Shown piece by piece: positions 54,431 to 63,704 of a stretch of 64,000 nucleotides of DNA (position 1 is its first letter; each line of letters begins with the position of its first letter). Made by a program: the position numbers and the translations under genes. Source of the DNA: an uncultured Chlorobiota bacterium (GTDB lineage Bacteria > Bacteroidota > Ignavibacteria > UBA10030 > UBA6906); contig CAADGV010000040.1 in NCBI GenBank assembly GCA_900696645.1, forward strand, positions 101,848 through 165,847, read 5' to 3'. The notes beneath the pieces were generated by a model. It had not been told where the DNA came from. It saw nothing but the letters and a program-made list of their open reading frames with translations, and did no database searches.

Positions 54431-54458
54431 TTGTTCCAAAATCGAAAATTGTTATACT
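54431..54458 (+). promoter_or_regulatory. Sigma70-like promoter for the rhodanese gene
   Basis: TTGTTC (54431-54436) and TATACT (54453-54458) with a 16-base gap, 48 bases before the ATG. Weak -35, good -10. Confidence 0.4.
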
Positions 54459-54506
54459 ACATCCGAAGCGTCTTTCCAACTATTCACGCCGCTTAGGAAT
54501 CAAGTC

Positions 54507-54836
54507 ATGTTGCAGGAAATCAAATCCGTCACCGTCGATGAACTCAAACACATGATGGATACGAATGAAGATTTTCAACTGATTGATGTTCGTGAGAAAC
54601 TGGAGAAGGATTTTGCCGATATCGGCGGCGAGCTGATTCCGATGGGAGTGGTTCTTCTTCATGCCGATAAGATCAGCAAGGATAAGAAAGTCATCGTCTA
54701 CTGCAGGAGCGGAAACAGAAGCGGCCGGATTATTGCCGAATTGCAGCGGCGGTACGGATTCTCCAACCTCTACAATCTTGCCGGAGGTATTCTCGCCTGG
54801 TCCGACAAGATCGATCACTCAATTAAAAAATACTGA
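54507..54836 (+). CDS. Single-domain rhodanese
   Basis: 109 residues. Opening LQEIKSVTVDELKHMMD, the DVRE substrate loop at residues 27-30 and the active-site loop VIVYCRSGNRSGR with Cys 66, in which the C-R-S-G-N-R-S loop is typical of sulfurtransferases of this size. Ends GGILAWSDKIDH, as the family does. It carries or transfers sulfur from thiosulfate-like donors; the in vivo donor is unknown. AGGA ends 8 bases before the ATG. One of two plus-strand genes in this half, between pdxB (divergent) and the beta-barrel gene (convergent). Confidence 0.9.
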   Translation: MLQEIKSVTVDELKHMMDTNEDFQLIDVREKLEKDFADIGGELIPMGVVLLHADKISKDKKVIVYCRSGNRSGRIIAELQRRYGFSNLYNLAGGILAWSDKIDHSIKKY

Positions 54837-54915
54837 CGGGCAGATCATCCAGCCAACACACACCTGCATGAACTGCCCGCTGTTCGGCATCGCAGGTTCA
54901 CCGAATCTTATCACA

Positions 54916-56160
54916 TCAAAAATCAAAGTTGAAGCCAAGGGTTGCGTACAAGTAGTACGGGTGTTCCCATTCCCTCGCCTCACGCCACAACACCGCTGAA
55001 TACTTCACTTCGGCGTTCACGTACCGCGGTACAATCTCAGCCCACGCACCGAAGCTCAGCAAGCGCGAGTACTGCATGTTGAGCCGGAACCAATCCGCCC
55101 CGTTGTTCTTGTATTCAAACGCAACGACGGGCGTGACGAAATTCTCGTGATCGTATTTATATATTTCGTTTGCGAGAAATCTGTTCAGCGTTACGCGATG
55201 CCATGTCATGCCTGCCCGCGCTGAGACACACTTCTCTTCGTCGAAACTGTAGTTGAAGGCGTAGTGGAGCTGCAACAGGGCGCTGATCGAGTAGAGTCTC
55301 TCGAGATTGTTTGTGAGATATTCCGGTCTTCGGCGGTCGAGACTGCCAACCGCGAACGAACCGCCGATTCCACCGTACGTGAAGCGGGAGGAACTGATCT
55401 TCACCTCATCCCACTCAAACTCGAATCTCCCCGCAACTCCCGTGCTTCCGTTCAGCAACCTCGGCTTCAAGGAGAGCGGCCGTTCAGCATGATTCGTCTC
55501 AATGAGACCGCCGTGCAGCGGCAAATAGGCGCCGAGTTCAATCGACTTGTATCCCGCCAACATTCTGATTTGTCCCGACGACCAGAATGCGTAGCCCAAT
55601 TCATCTGTGCCGATTCTTCCGGTAATTCTCCAATCATTGCCGAATCGCATCTCTCCGCCGAAGAGTGAGATGTTCATCGAAACCCAATTCGGATTCTCAA
55701 CCGGCAAACGGTTCTGCCGTGCGGCGTTCCGGTATCCGAACGGTGTCTCTTCAACAAGCACATACTCTTTTTTCAGAAGCCTCTTCTGCAATTCCGGGTC
55801 GAGTGACTTTGACGTATACAGCCTCCCGTATGAAGTATTGCCGATGCGGATATCTGCTATTCCTTTCATATTGGGATTAGCGATGACAATGACCTGGTCC
55901 TCTTCCGAGAATTCCTTTCCGCGATTGCGGAATGCCGAATAGATGCTAAGCCTCATGTTTCTGTCAACAACGGCCCACATCGGGAAATACAATGCATACG
56001 TCGTATCGCCGCTGTTGAGCGTTGCAAGAATGCGTTCGAGCGATTTCAGTTCTTCGTTTTCAAATTGCAGTTCCCCGCGCAGTTGCTCGATCTGTGCCGT
56101 TGTCCGACTCATTCCGCACAGCAGCAGCAACACGACGAAGAACAGGATGTTGTGTTTCAT
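54916..56160 (-). CDS. Outer-membrane beta-barrel protein, paralogue B of the motor operon
   Basis: 414 residues from ATG 56160, which has AAAGG 7 bases upstream. Signal peptide MKHNILFFVVLLLLCGMSRTTAQ. A coiled-coil stretch (IEQLRGELQFENEELKSLERILATL) comes first, then a beta-rich N-terminal domain and from about residue 165 barrel strands. FGNDWRITGRIGTDELGYAFW and LSLKPRLLNGSTGVAGRFEFEW are shared with the next protein upstream (see 56172-57605), so the two are paralogues. End FNFDF is typical of barrels. Function unknown; last gene of the GldLM-like operon. Confidence 0.75.
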   Translation of the reverse strand: MKHNILFFVVLLLLCGMSRTTAQIEQLRGELQFENEELKSLERILATLNSGDTTYALYFPMWAVVDRNMRLSIYSAFRNRGKEFSEEDQVIVIANPNMKGIADIRIGNTSYGRLYTSKSLDPELQKRLLKKEYVLVEETPFGYRNAARQNRLPVENPNWVSMNISLFGGEMRFGNDWRITGRIGTDELGYAFWSSGQIRMLAGYKSIELGAYLPLHGGLIETNHAERPLSLKPRLLNGSTGVAGRFEFEWDEVKISSSRFTYGGIGGSFAVGSLDRRRPEYLTNNLERLYSISALLQLHYAFNYSFDEEKCVSARAGMTWHRVTLNRFLANEIYKYDHENFVTPVVAFEYKNNGADWFRLNMQYSRLLSFGAWAEIVPRYVNAEVKYSAVLWREAREWEHPYYLYATLGFNFDF

Positions 56161-56171
56161 TCTATTACCTT

Positions 56172-57605
56172 TCACAAAGTAACTGTGTACGGTATTGTCA
56201 CGATCACGAAATGCGACGGCTCCCAGTCCGCACTCGAGCGGAGAAGCGGCAGCGCGCCCTTCAGTTCCACACGCAGTGTATTATTGATGATCTCCAACCA
56301 GGCGGTGGCAAGCCCCCACTCTTTGTAGTATTGCAGACTTGCACCGAACCTGTTGGAGAATTGCTGATTCATGAATTCGACTTTTAAGTACGGGCTCCAG
56401 AAAAATCTCGTATGGTCTGTTGTCAGAATCCGTGCCTCTTCAGTCCCCATTGCCGGCATCAGTGCATCCTGTGAAATCGAATGCATACCGGCGCCGAATT
56501 TCACGCGCATGAGGTTCGCCTTATTATGGATGTTCAACGTGTACGAATACCACAACAATGCCGATGTCCGGATGGAGTAGATGTGGTTGGGATCGGCGAA
56601 TGTTCCGTCCGTATCGCGACGCCTGCCTCCGAATGTGAATGAACCGCCGACGAATGCGAAATCGAACTCACCTGCTACTCCGTATGTTCCGTCAAGACGT
56701 CGCGGCTTCAATGATGAGCCGAGGAACGATGACGTACCAGTCCCGCCTGCAAAAGGAAGTTGCATCCCAAGCTTGATACGCTTGTACAACGCCATGACCG
56801 CAAGGTTACCGCTCGTCCACATCGGATAGCCCAATTCGTCGTTGCCGAGTTTCACTTCTGCTCCCCAATCATTGCCGAAGCGGATGTTTGCATTGTCGAA
56901 CAGGCGTAGATTCAACACTGTCGGTTCTGTCTGAGGATCATAGCTCAGATTGTAGCGATTGAAGCTGCCGAGAATACTGTCGCTTTCTGTAACGAGCATC
57001 GGCGGAAGGATGTTTTCGATCCTGAAATTCCGGTCAACGAGTTCGCGATCCTGCCCGAACTGACCGCTGGCGACCAGTTTCTGTTTGAGACGAAGCGGCC
57101 TGTTCTCCGGATTCGTAAGCACCTCCCGCAACCGTTTCCCCTGAAGCTCGTTCTCGCCAAAATAGATGGCTACGAGATCGTTATGCGGATGGGGAGTTGC
57201 GATCACCTGAATATCCGATTTCTCAAGAATGATGTTTGAATCCTGCGTTACTCTGAACACGGCGTTGCGCAATACATCCTGGAATTCGAAATCGTTGATG
57301 CGCCACGACCGCAAACCCGAGAAGTTGAATGACGAGCGTTCGAGACCGTCGAGCAAGGCATACAACTGCTCGACACGCTCGCGTACAATCTGCAGCGAAT
57401 CCTGCAACCGCGTCGTAATCGCCCTTTCCGCCAGCAGTGTCGCGGGCGCAATCGTAATCCGTGATGTGTCACGCCCGATATCCATTCCCGACGTTGATGC
57501 ATACTGACCGTACGCTGTTGCGATGAGAATTGCGTACACGAGGGCAATAAACAGCACAACCTCCAGACCGTGAATCAGATCTTGTTTCCATTCGTGATGT
57601 CTCAT
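56172..57605 (-). CDS. Outer-membrane beta-barrel protein, paralogue A of the motor operon
   Basis: 477 residues from ATG 57605 (GAGGATACC just upstream; the frame is open to 57890 but those codons lie within the GldM-like gene and code nothing plausible). A long signal-like segment (VVLFIALVYAILIATAYGQ, about residues 16-34) is followed by a helical stretch (ATLLAERAITTRLQDSLQIVRERVEQL) and then a periplasmic domain (SDIQVIATPHPHNDLVAIYFGE). From about residue 230 barrel strands occur, including FGNDWGAEVKLGNDELGYPMW and SLKPRRLDGTYGVAGEFDF, matching paralogue B. It starts 17 bases after the GldM-like stop. If the segment is not cleaved, it would be tethered to the inner membrane, which is unusual for a barrel. 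Confidence 0.72.
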   Translation of the reverse strand: MRHHEWKQDLIHGLEVVLFIALVYAILIATAYGQYASTSGMDIGRDTSRITIAPATLLAERAITTRLQDSLQIVRERVEQLYALLDGLERSSFNFSGLRSWRINDFEFQDVLRNAVFRVTQDSNIILEKSDIQVIATPHPHNDLVAIYFGENELQGKRLREVLTNPENRPLRLKQKLVASGQFGQDRELVDRNFRIENILPPMLVTESDSILGSFNRYNLSYDPQTEPTVLNLRLFDNANIRFGNDWGAEVKLGNDELGYPMWTSGNLAVMALYKRIKLGMQLPFAGGTGTSSFLGSSLKPRRLDGTYGVAGEFDFAFVGGSFTFGGRRRDTDGTFADPNHIYSIRTSALLWYSYTLNIHNKANLMRVKFGAGMHSISQDALMPAMGTEEARILTTDHTRFFWSPYLKVEFMNQQFSNRFGASLQYYKEWGLATAWLEIINNTLRVELKGALPLLRSSADWEPSHFVIVTIPYTVTL

Positions 57606-57622
57606 GGTATCCTCAACAATCT

Positions 57623-58909
57623 CTAATAAAGAATGGGGAATGTTCTGTCCAATGGAGCCGACACGCCGCCAATGCCGTGAATCGATGTCCGAATGACCAG
57701 TGCCTGCGGACGGGTCGCTGTGACATTCTTGACGGTAAACGTGAACGCCTTGCCGTGGCGTGCGCTCAACACGGCAGTCAAGCCCGACGGCTGAACGAGT
57801 GTGCAATTCACGTTCACATCCTTTCCACCGACATCTTCGGCCGTGAAACTGATGACGTAATCGTCTCCGATCAACCGCGAGCTTGTCCATTTGATCTGCG
57901 GCGGCGGCGGAGCTTTTACGGGAATTTCCGTCCTGATTATCTCATGGCCATTAATCGATGTGGCTACAAAGGTCATGCTCGACCATGTTGGTTGCGGCAT
58001 GACGACAATGGGAAACTGTTTCGTCGCCAGTGACGAAACAGGAGTAGAGCCGTTGGCAAACACGCTCACTGTATAGTCGTTTACGTCAAGCTCACCGACC
58101 CGACTCTGAAACGTGTATGGAATGTTCCAGTATGCCGTCTTCTGTGGTAACGGATTCCACGTCGGCGGCTCAACGTTGACAGCGAACGCGAGCGAAGCGG
58201 CATCAAGCGCGGTAGAGAGATTTCTGCCGGCATTTCCGCTCAACGCAATTTGCAGCGTTCCCGGCATCGGCTTGTCCCAAATAAGCTGAATACTGTTGTC
58301 GCCAACGACTCCACGACGAAAACCGGCGGGCAAACCCGCAAGACTGACTTTGCGCGGATCGGTGTTCACGAACACTGTCTTGATGTAGGGAATTCCTGAA
58401 ACCCACTGCTCTGCTTTCTTGTCAACCCCCATCGAGAATTTTGTTCCCGGGATTTCGCTTTTCTCATTCGAAACGACAATCAACAGCGTTGCAGTATCGG
58501 AGCCGGTACGCACACGCTGCCCGCCTGCACCTTTAGGCAATTGTCGCATCACATTCGCCCACACGCTGAAACGATATTCACCTGGTTTGTCGAACACTCC
58601 GGCAAACTTTGCATTACCGGTTTCACTGTCAATAATAGGTGATATCAGAACCTCGCCGGTCTCCGACTGGGACGTGACAAAGTACTGAATGGTTGACCTT
58701 TCGAGAGAAGATTTGACGTTCGAAACCAGTACTTCAACTGTATCCGAACGGGAAACGACAAACTGCGACACCGACGGAGCGGAAAGCTTGAGCGGCTGCT
58801 CGTAGTCCCTGACAAGACTGTCGAGAGCATAATCCCGTTCCGTGATAATGGAGAGAAGATTGACAATTCCAATCAGATACAACACAAAATAAAATGAGGC
58901 TTTCGGCAT
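57623..58909 (-). CDS. GldM/PorM-like periplasmic motor protein
   Basis: 428 residues. A single N-terminal membrane helix (SFYFVLYLIGIVNLLSI, residues 5-21) precedes beta-sandwich domains rich in short strands over the whole rest, in order: about 35-160, 160-230, 235-335, 335-428, the last starting after APPPPQIKWTSS. GldM of the gliding/type IX secretion machinery has exactly this plan, one helix then four periplasmic domains. Sequence likeness is remote; the R residue near the start of GldM's helix is not conserved. Ribosome site GAGAGG 7 bases before ATG. It follows the GldL-like gene by 13 bases. Confidence 0.55.
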   Translation of the reverse strand: MPKASFYFVLYLIGIVNLLSIITERDYALDSLVRDYEQPLKLSAPSVSQFVVSRSDTVEVLVSNVKSSLERSTIQYFVTSQSETGEVLISPIIDSETGNAKFAGVFDKPGEYRFSVWANVMRQLPKGAGGQRVRTGSDTATLLIVVSNEKSEIPGTKFSMGVDKKAEQWVSGIPYIKTVFVNTDPRKVSLAGLPAGFRRGVVGDNSIQLIWDKPMPGTLQIALSGNAGRNLSTALDAASLAFAVNVEPPTWNPLPQKTAYWNIPYTFQSRVGELDVNDYTVSVFANGSTPVSSLATKQFPIVVMPQPTWSSMTFVATSINGHEIIRTEIPVKAPPPPQIKWTSSRLIGDDYVISFTAEDVGGKDVNVNCTLVQPSGLTAVLSARHGKAFTFTVKNVTATRPQALVIRTSIHGIGGVSAPLDRTFPILY

Positions 58910-58922
58910 CGGGATACCTCTC

Positions 58923-59504
58923 TCACGAAAGCGTTGAACTGTTTTCTACTTGAGGTCTCCGACGAACGAGATGCGCGCTCTTCAGGAAATCAACATTCGC
59001 CTCAATGCGTTCAAGAATATTCTCATCCGCTGCGTGATGTTCGTCGAGTCGCCGGGCAAGCAGTTCGAGAATACTCCGCTGTGATTCGGCAATCGTGTTA
59101 TACTTGTTCCCGATTTGCTCAATAACACGACGTTCGGCCTCGACAAGCGTTTCAATTTTCTTGCCCAGAGCTTCTATCATTTCCCGCTCTGCTTTGAGAA
59201 GCCCCGCAATATCCGGAGACGCAGCAACAGCTTGCACGGCATGTTTCCCTTCAACTGCAACGTCACCCGTAAATCTCGGCCCCTTATAGAACACGTACGC
59301 AAGCGCCATCAGCATAATAAATTCTGCAACCAGTCCGAAGATGACGATGTTAACGGAAATCCTCCCCGTGCTCTCCTCAAGCAGCCAGCCGGGAACAAAC
59401 TGAAGCTGGCTCAAGTCGCCGAGTCCCCGAAGGCCGACGATCACAACAAGAAAACCCGCTCCCGCATACACCAGCGCCTGAATCACGTTGAAATATCTCT
59501 GCAT
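58923..59504 (-). CDS. GldL/PorL-like inner-membrane motor protein
   Basis: 193 residues from ATG 59504, chosen for a GAGGAG site 6 bases upstream (the frame is open to 59555). Two membrane helices, about residues 6-30 (NVIQALVYAGAGFLVVIVGL) and 49-71, the second with Glu 61 in FGLVAEFIMLMALAY. GldL likewise has two helices, a key membrane glutamate in a T-E-x-L-I-F context in helix two, and a long cytoplasmic tail. Here the tail (about 75-193) is helical with heptads (GLLKAEREMIEALGKKIETLVEAERR). With the GldM-like gene this suggests a proton-driven rotary motor. Remote similarity; not proven. Confidence 0.6.
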   Translation of the reverse strand: MQRYFNVIQALVYAGAGFLVVIVGLRGLGDLSQLQFVPGWLLEESTGRISVNIVIFGLVAEFIMLMALAYVFYKGPRFTGDVAVEGKHAVQAVAASPDIAGLLKAEREMIEALGKKIETLVEAERRVIEQIGNKYNTIAESQRSILELLARRLDEHHAADENILERIEANVDFLKSAHLVRRRPQVENSSTLS

Positions 59505-59748
59505 TACTATCTCCTCGGATAAGTTGGGGGTAGATGTGTTTGCCATGCGTGGCACTATGTCAATTCACATGCCACGGAACGCTCAGAGAAACTGCGGAAA
59601 ACAAGGGGAAAATGAGAAGGGATTGTAAAGATTATAAAATGTGATGGCCAATATTAGTCATCTGAACAATTCGTCTGGACGGCGGTATTAGATGACCTGC
59701 TGAACAGGCACTCAAAAGAGAAACGGGTTGCTCAACGGTGAATCGGGC
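59505..59748. other. 244-base gap upstream of the motor operon
   Basis: No gene was found. It should hold the promoter of the GldL-like gene and the end of the esterase transcript; I saw no clear terminator or promoter. Confidence 0.4.
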
Positions 59749-61491
59749 TCAGTACCTCCAACTCGTTAGATCGGCTCCTCGAGGGGCAGTCTTGAGAATC
59801 CGCTCGACACTCCGCGGAATGAACATTTGATGGTAGCGGAGACGGGAAAACGCGTTCGGACGAGTGTGGTCGCCGTTCCAGCAATGTTCAGCGCGGGGCT
59901 CATAATCCACTTCGCCTCCGTAAAATGGATTGTTGGTTGATTTGAGGAATTCCTCAATAAGATAGACGGCGTTGTTGAGAAAGTAGTTATCCGCTTCGCC
60001 GCAATAGATGTGAATCTTCCCCTCCAACTTTTTGCCTAAGCCCGTGTCCCAATCACGTCGGAGAATGTAGCAGAGGTCGTAATTCTCACGCCAGTGTTGC
60101 GCAACCGCGTGATCAATCTTTCCCGTCATCTTGTCCCAAATCGGCTTCGGGTAACCATTGGAGCCGACGGGTGAAAACACCGCCTGCCAGATATCCCACT
60201 GCTCGCCGGAACGGCTGTTCGTTCCCAACACAATTTCGAGATGGTTTGCCTCTTCCAATGTCGCAAGCGTTTCGCCGAGATAGTTGCGTGTTGCGGGACG
60301 GGGTGTCGTTTTCCACTGACTGTCATAGTAGTACGCATTCCCGTGCTCGTACACGTTCACTATACCATAGGCACGGAAATCAACCGGGTCGGGACACGCC
60401 GCGAAGCAGCCGTTGAATTCATCAGGATAGAAGATTTGAACAGCAAGTGCCTCCCATCCCCCGGTTGAGCCGCCGTACATGAAGCGCGACCAGCCCTCGC
60501 CGATGCAGCGGAACTTCTTCTCAACAAACGGAATCAACTCGTACATGATGGCATCGCCGTACGGGCCGAGATTGGCGGAGTTCACAGCGTAGGAATCATC
60601 GTAGTAGGGATTGGGATGTTGAATTTCGATTGCAACGACGCGAGGAAAGCCGGGCGCCGTCCATTCTTTGTAGAATTCATACGCCGCCATCGCTTCAATC
60701 TTATTGTAGTCGGGCAGATTGAACCGCTTGCTGTATTCACCCTTCATGGAAGCTGTATCGGGAAGCGTTTCACTGAATCCGCCGAACGTATATGGAAAGT
60801 GTCCGTGATACACCATCAGCGGGTAGCGCGCGTCGGGATGTTCGCCGAATCCTTCGGGCAAAAGTACGTTAGCGCCGAGGTACATCGGCCGCCCCCAGAA
60901 ATGCGAGAGCTTTTCGCTTTTGATTTTCACATGCTTGATGTATTTCGTATCCTTCGGGGGTTCGATCGGGGGGATTTCCTTGTCGAGAACAATCGGTATC
61001 GTCTCTCTCTTCTTCGGATCAATCCACATTTTCTTCGGTGCACTGAGAAGGTTCCCCGGCGCAAGATTCCAATGCTGCCCCTCTCCCCTATCCATCGGCA
61101 GCTTCACCGTATGCCCGTCCGCGCGACGGAATGTTTCGTATCTGTGCAGAAGTCCCTGCACCCAATACCATCCGGCGGGAATTTCGGAGATACTCTTTTT
61201 CGGAAAGCCGAACGTGTTCGCATCAATCATAACCTGACTGCCGGGCTTCAACCCGTCAACATCAACACCGAAGACGAGTTGCGTCTCTGCCCCTTCTCCG
61301 ATTTGAAATCGAGGCTCCTTCGTGCTGTCGGAGGAAATGAGAAGCAACATCCGACCGTCGAGAGCCTCTCTGCTGCGTTCCTGCGGGAATGAAAGCGAGA
61401 ACCGAAGCGGCGTATTCTGTGATAAGAGGGTATTGGGTAGAAATACAAACAACAGAGAGAAGGCAAGGTTGCACGGCTTGGGGAGTTTCAC
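59749..61491 (-). CDS. Secreted alpha/beta-hydrolase esterase
   Basis: 580 residues with signal peptide MKLPKPCNLAFSLLFVFLPNTLLSQ. Start GTG 61491 has GGAG 7 bases upstream. An N-terminal beta-rich region (about 30-190) precedes the alpha/beta-hydrolase domain of the putative-esterase (enterochelin-esterase/esterase-D) family, with the nucleophile in FMYGGSTGGWEAL (Ser near residue 347), ARYPLMVYHGHFPYTFGGF as the oxyanion side, and the HCWNGDHTRPNAF segment near the end carrying the likely His. Substrate unknown. Between the motor operon and the secreted protease. Confidence 0.82.
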   Translation of the reverse strand: MKLPKPCNLAFSLLFVFLPNTLLSQNTPLRFSLSFPQERSREALDGRMLLLISSDSTKEPRFQIGEGAETQLVFGVDVDGLKPGSQVMIDANTFGFPKKSISEIPAGWYWVQGLLHRYETFRRADGHTVKLPMDRGEGQHWNLAPGNLLSAPKKMWIDPKKRETIPIVLDKEIPPIEPPKDTKYIKHVKIKSEKLSHFWGRPMYLGANVLLPEGFGEHPDARYPLMVYHGHFPYTFGGFSETLPDTASMKGEYSKRFNLPDYNKIEAMAAYEFYKEWTAPGFPRVVAIEIQHPNPYYDDSYAVNSANLGPYGDAIMYELIPFVEKKFRCIGEGWSRFMYGGSTGGWEALAVQIFYPDEFNGCFAACPDPVDFRAYGIVNVYEHGNAYYYDSQWKTTPRPATRNYLGETLATLEEANHLEIVLGTNSRSGEQWDIWQAVFSPVGSNGYPKPIWDKMTGKIDHAVAQHWRENYDLCYILRRDWDTGLGKKLEGKIHIYCGEADNYFLNNAVYLIEEFLKSTNNPFYGGEVDYEPRAEHCWNGDHTRPNAFSRLRYHQMFIPRSVERILKTAPRGADLTSWRY

Positions 61492-61562
61492 GATTCATCT
61501 CCGAAAAGGAATAGAAGTAGGATACTAATCCAAGAAATGGAAATTGCCACAAAGACACAAAA

Positions 61563-61608
61563 AACAAAGGATGCACAAAGGAAAAATTATCTTTGTGAAT
61601 CCTTTTCT
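61563..61608. repeat. CACRAAG-type inverted repeat, solo hairpin
   Basis: AACAAAGGATGCACAAAG (61563-61580) and the reverse complement of 61591-61608 (AGAAAAGGATTCACAAAG) agree in 15 of 18 bases. Further ACAAAGACACAAA units lie to the left (61549-61560). On the minus strand the A-rich side becomes T-rich, so it may also end the protease transcript. Confidence 0.65.
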
Positions 61609-61631
61609 TGTTAGATCAAGCCTGCTCAAAG

Positions 61632-63470
61632 TTACTTCAGCAACATCATCCGCTTCGTCTCAGAAAATGTCCCCGCCTGAAGCCGGTAGAAATACATGCC
61701 GCTCGACAGCCGCTCGGCATTGAATGTCGATTCATAACTTCCTGCCGTCAATTGCCCGTCAACCAGCGTTGTCACTTCTCTTCCCAACATGTCAAACACT
61801 TTCAGTGTTGCATGTTCTGGTGCCAGAAGATCGAATCGAATTCTCGTAGAAGGGTTAAACGGATTGGGATAATTCTGTTCGAGTCCCATCGCAACGGGAA
61901 TTTCACCCGGGCGGCGTTCCGGTACAGAAGACGAACCCACCGACGTGACGGTGAAGTGATCAATCCACACATTATCCGAATGCGTGCCGCTCGGTCCGCC
62001 ATTGACGATGTAGTAGTTCACCGCAAAGAAGATGTTCGAGCCGGCAAATTGCGAGAGGGGGAACTTGTATTCGTGCCATGATCGGATCGGGCCATCCACC
62101 TTGAAGTAGCCGATAAGATTGGTGAAGCTTGTACGATTGCTGTCGGTTGTCGAAATCCATACACGCAGCGAGTCTTTAAACTGGCCATCGATTGCTCCGG
62201 CCCAGAAGCTGAGTGTATCACCGACAGCAATATTGTTGATTCTCGGCCCGATCAGCCATTCGTCAATGCGTCCGCTCGCATTGGCACCGTTGTAACTGCC
62301 GAACCAGAAACTTGTGCCGATTTGCGGACGAATTGTGTCGCCGCTCTGAAACACTATTTGTTGGCGAAACGCGAGGGGCGTGCCGCCACCGTCGTTGTCA
62401 ACCACACGCCATCCGGCCGGAACCGTCGTTGACAGGAACCGTTCCTCGAACTTGACTGTGCTTCCGCCGCCACCACCTGTTGTCCATCCCATATCGCGGA
62501 ACATGCCGAGCGTGATCGGGCCCGGAGTGTGAATGGCTTCCGCCGTTCCGATTTCGGGAGTCATGAGAGAATGCTGGTTGCCTGCAGGATACGTTGCCTC
62601 ATCCAAATGGGAATAGCTTGAGCCTTGAATCCAGGAACCAGGGGCGTACAGTCGGGGACGAATGCCTCCGTTCGCTGCAACGGCTTGCGGTCCGTTGAAG
62701 AAGATGTTGTTGCTCTGCAACTGTGTTGCCAGTGCAACAGACGGATTCGGGAAGAGAGTGGTATTGAGCAGCGCCTGCGCTGAATTGTTTTCCGCGTAGC
62801 GATCATAAATGTAGGGGAACGCCGTCCCTCCTCCCCAACTTCCCTGCCCTGATGAAACCGTCATCGAACCGAAGAACGAAAGTCCGTGCCCCAACTCGTG
62901 CAGCACGATCGTCACAAAATCAAACTGACCGGAAGGGGTATTGCCATCCGTTCCGAAATACCAGTTGGGGATTGCGCTGCTGAAGTTTGCGTTGATGTCG
63001 GCGGATGTTGTCGGGTTGAGGTCGGCTCCTGCCAGTTTCTCGGCAACGGCAACCGCATACCATGTTCCCGCTTGCGGCGCGTTCGGAAAATCACGATACA
63101 ACGCGGAGGCACCCGCCGATCCGAGAACGTTCGGAGGTAACGCAGTCCAGTTCGCCGTCACTCTGATCGGGACAGCCGAGGTAAGCAGCGACGCCCAGAT
63201 ATTCACGGCATATTGAAATGCCGCTTGCGCCTGCGGCGTGAAGCCGTTGTAGGTTACAATGAATGTGGCTGTTGCCGGGCGTCCGGTTGATGCCGGAGGT
63301 GGAATGAATGTGTTCATGTCGCGCAGCACTCCCCGCACAACGGTCTGATGTTCCGGCGCAACGGATGCCATCTCCGTAGCCACAATCGGCGAACGGACGG
63401 GCTGCAGGTCCTGAGCAAACGAGATTGCCGTGACAACAGCGGCCAGCAAAACAACGCGCAGTAGCTTCAT
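61632..63470 (-). CDS. Secreted zinc metalloprotease with T9SS sorting tail
   Basis: 612 residues. Signal peptide MKLLRVVLLAAVVTAISFAQ. Catalytic domain with VLHELGHGLSFFG (His 191, Glu 192, His 195), an HExxH zinc site; the metzincin third-His spacing is not seen. A jelly-roll-like domain (about 345-510) follows. The last about 90 residues are a type A T9SS C-terminal sorting domain: LEQNYPNPFNPSTRIRFDLL, LKVFDMLGREVTTLVDG, and the end SSGMYFYRLQ ... KRMMLLK. The protein should cross the outer membrane by the type IX route. Upstream GGGGAG close to the ATG. With the proline peptidase and Hyp cluster it would release peptides outside the cell. Confidence 0.9.
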   Translation of the reverse strand: MKLLRVVLLAAVVTAISFAQDLQPVRSPIVATEMASVAPEHQTVVRGVLRDMNTFIPPPASTGRPATATFIVTYNGFTPQAQAAFQYAVNIWASLLTSAVPIRVTANWTALPPNVLGSAGASALYRDFPNAPQAGTWYAVAVAEKLAGADLNPTTSADINANFSSAIPNWYFGTDGNTPSGQFDFVTIVLHELGHGLSFFGSMTVSSGQGSWGGGTAFPYIYDRYAENNSAQALLNTTLFPNPSVALATQLQSNNIFFNGPQAVAANGGIRPRLYAPGSWIQGSSYSHLDEATYPAGNQHSLMTPEIGTAEAIHTPGPITLGMFRDMGWTTGGGGGSTVKFEERFLSTTVPAGWRVVDNDGGGTPLAFRQQIVFQSGDTIRPQIGTSFWFGSYNGANASGRIDEWLIGPRINNIAVGDTLSFWAGAIDGQFKDSLRVWISTTDSNRTSFTNLIGYFKVDGPIRSWHEYKFPLSQFAGSNIFFAVNYYIVNGGPSGTHSDNVWIDHFTVTSVGSSSVPERRPGEIPVAMGLEQNYPNPFNPSTRIRFDLLAPEHATLKVFDMLGREVTTLVDGQLTAGSYESTFNAERLSSGMYFYRLQAGTFSETKRMMLLK

Positions 63471-63704
63471 GATTCTCCCCTTTTTGTTATTGGTTGAGGT
63501 TTAGGATGTGCCAAGGTAAAGAATCTGAATGAAGAACACAAGTCAACGCCGTTTTTTGGCAGACGATTGTGAGGGCGTACACAGTCCCTATATGGCCACC
63601 ACCGGTCGTCACGGTTTCCCTGTATAGCATGGCACCATGACGACACCCAGGATTATACAACAGCTGTTATGTGGCGTTGCCTTAGATTCGTGGACTCTCT
63701 GGTC
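63471..63704. other. 234-base gap, nothing recognised
   Basis: No gene, repeat or clear terminator was seen. It holds the promoter of the metalloprotease gene presumably, but no box stands out. Confidence 0.4.

Noticed and set aside
57606-57890. 95-codon N-terminal extension of the barrel gene A
   Set aside because: It overlaps the end of the GldM-like gene in another frame, is rich in Arg/His without a motif, and a good ribosome site and signal sequence start at 57605.
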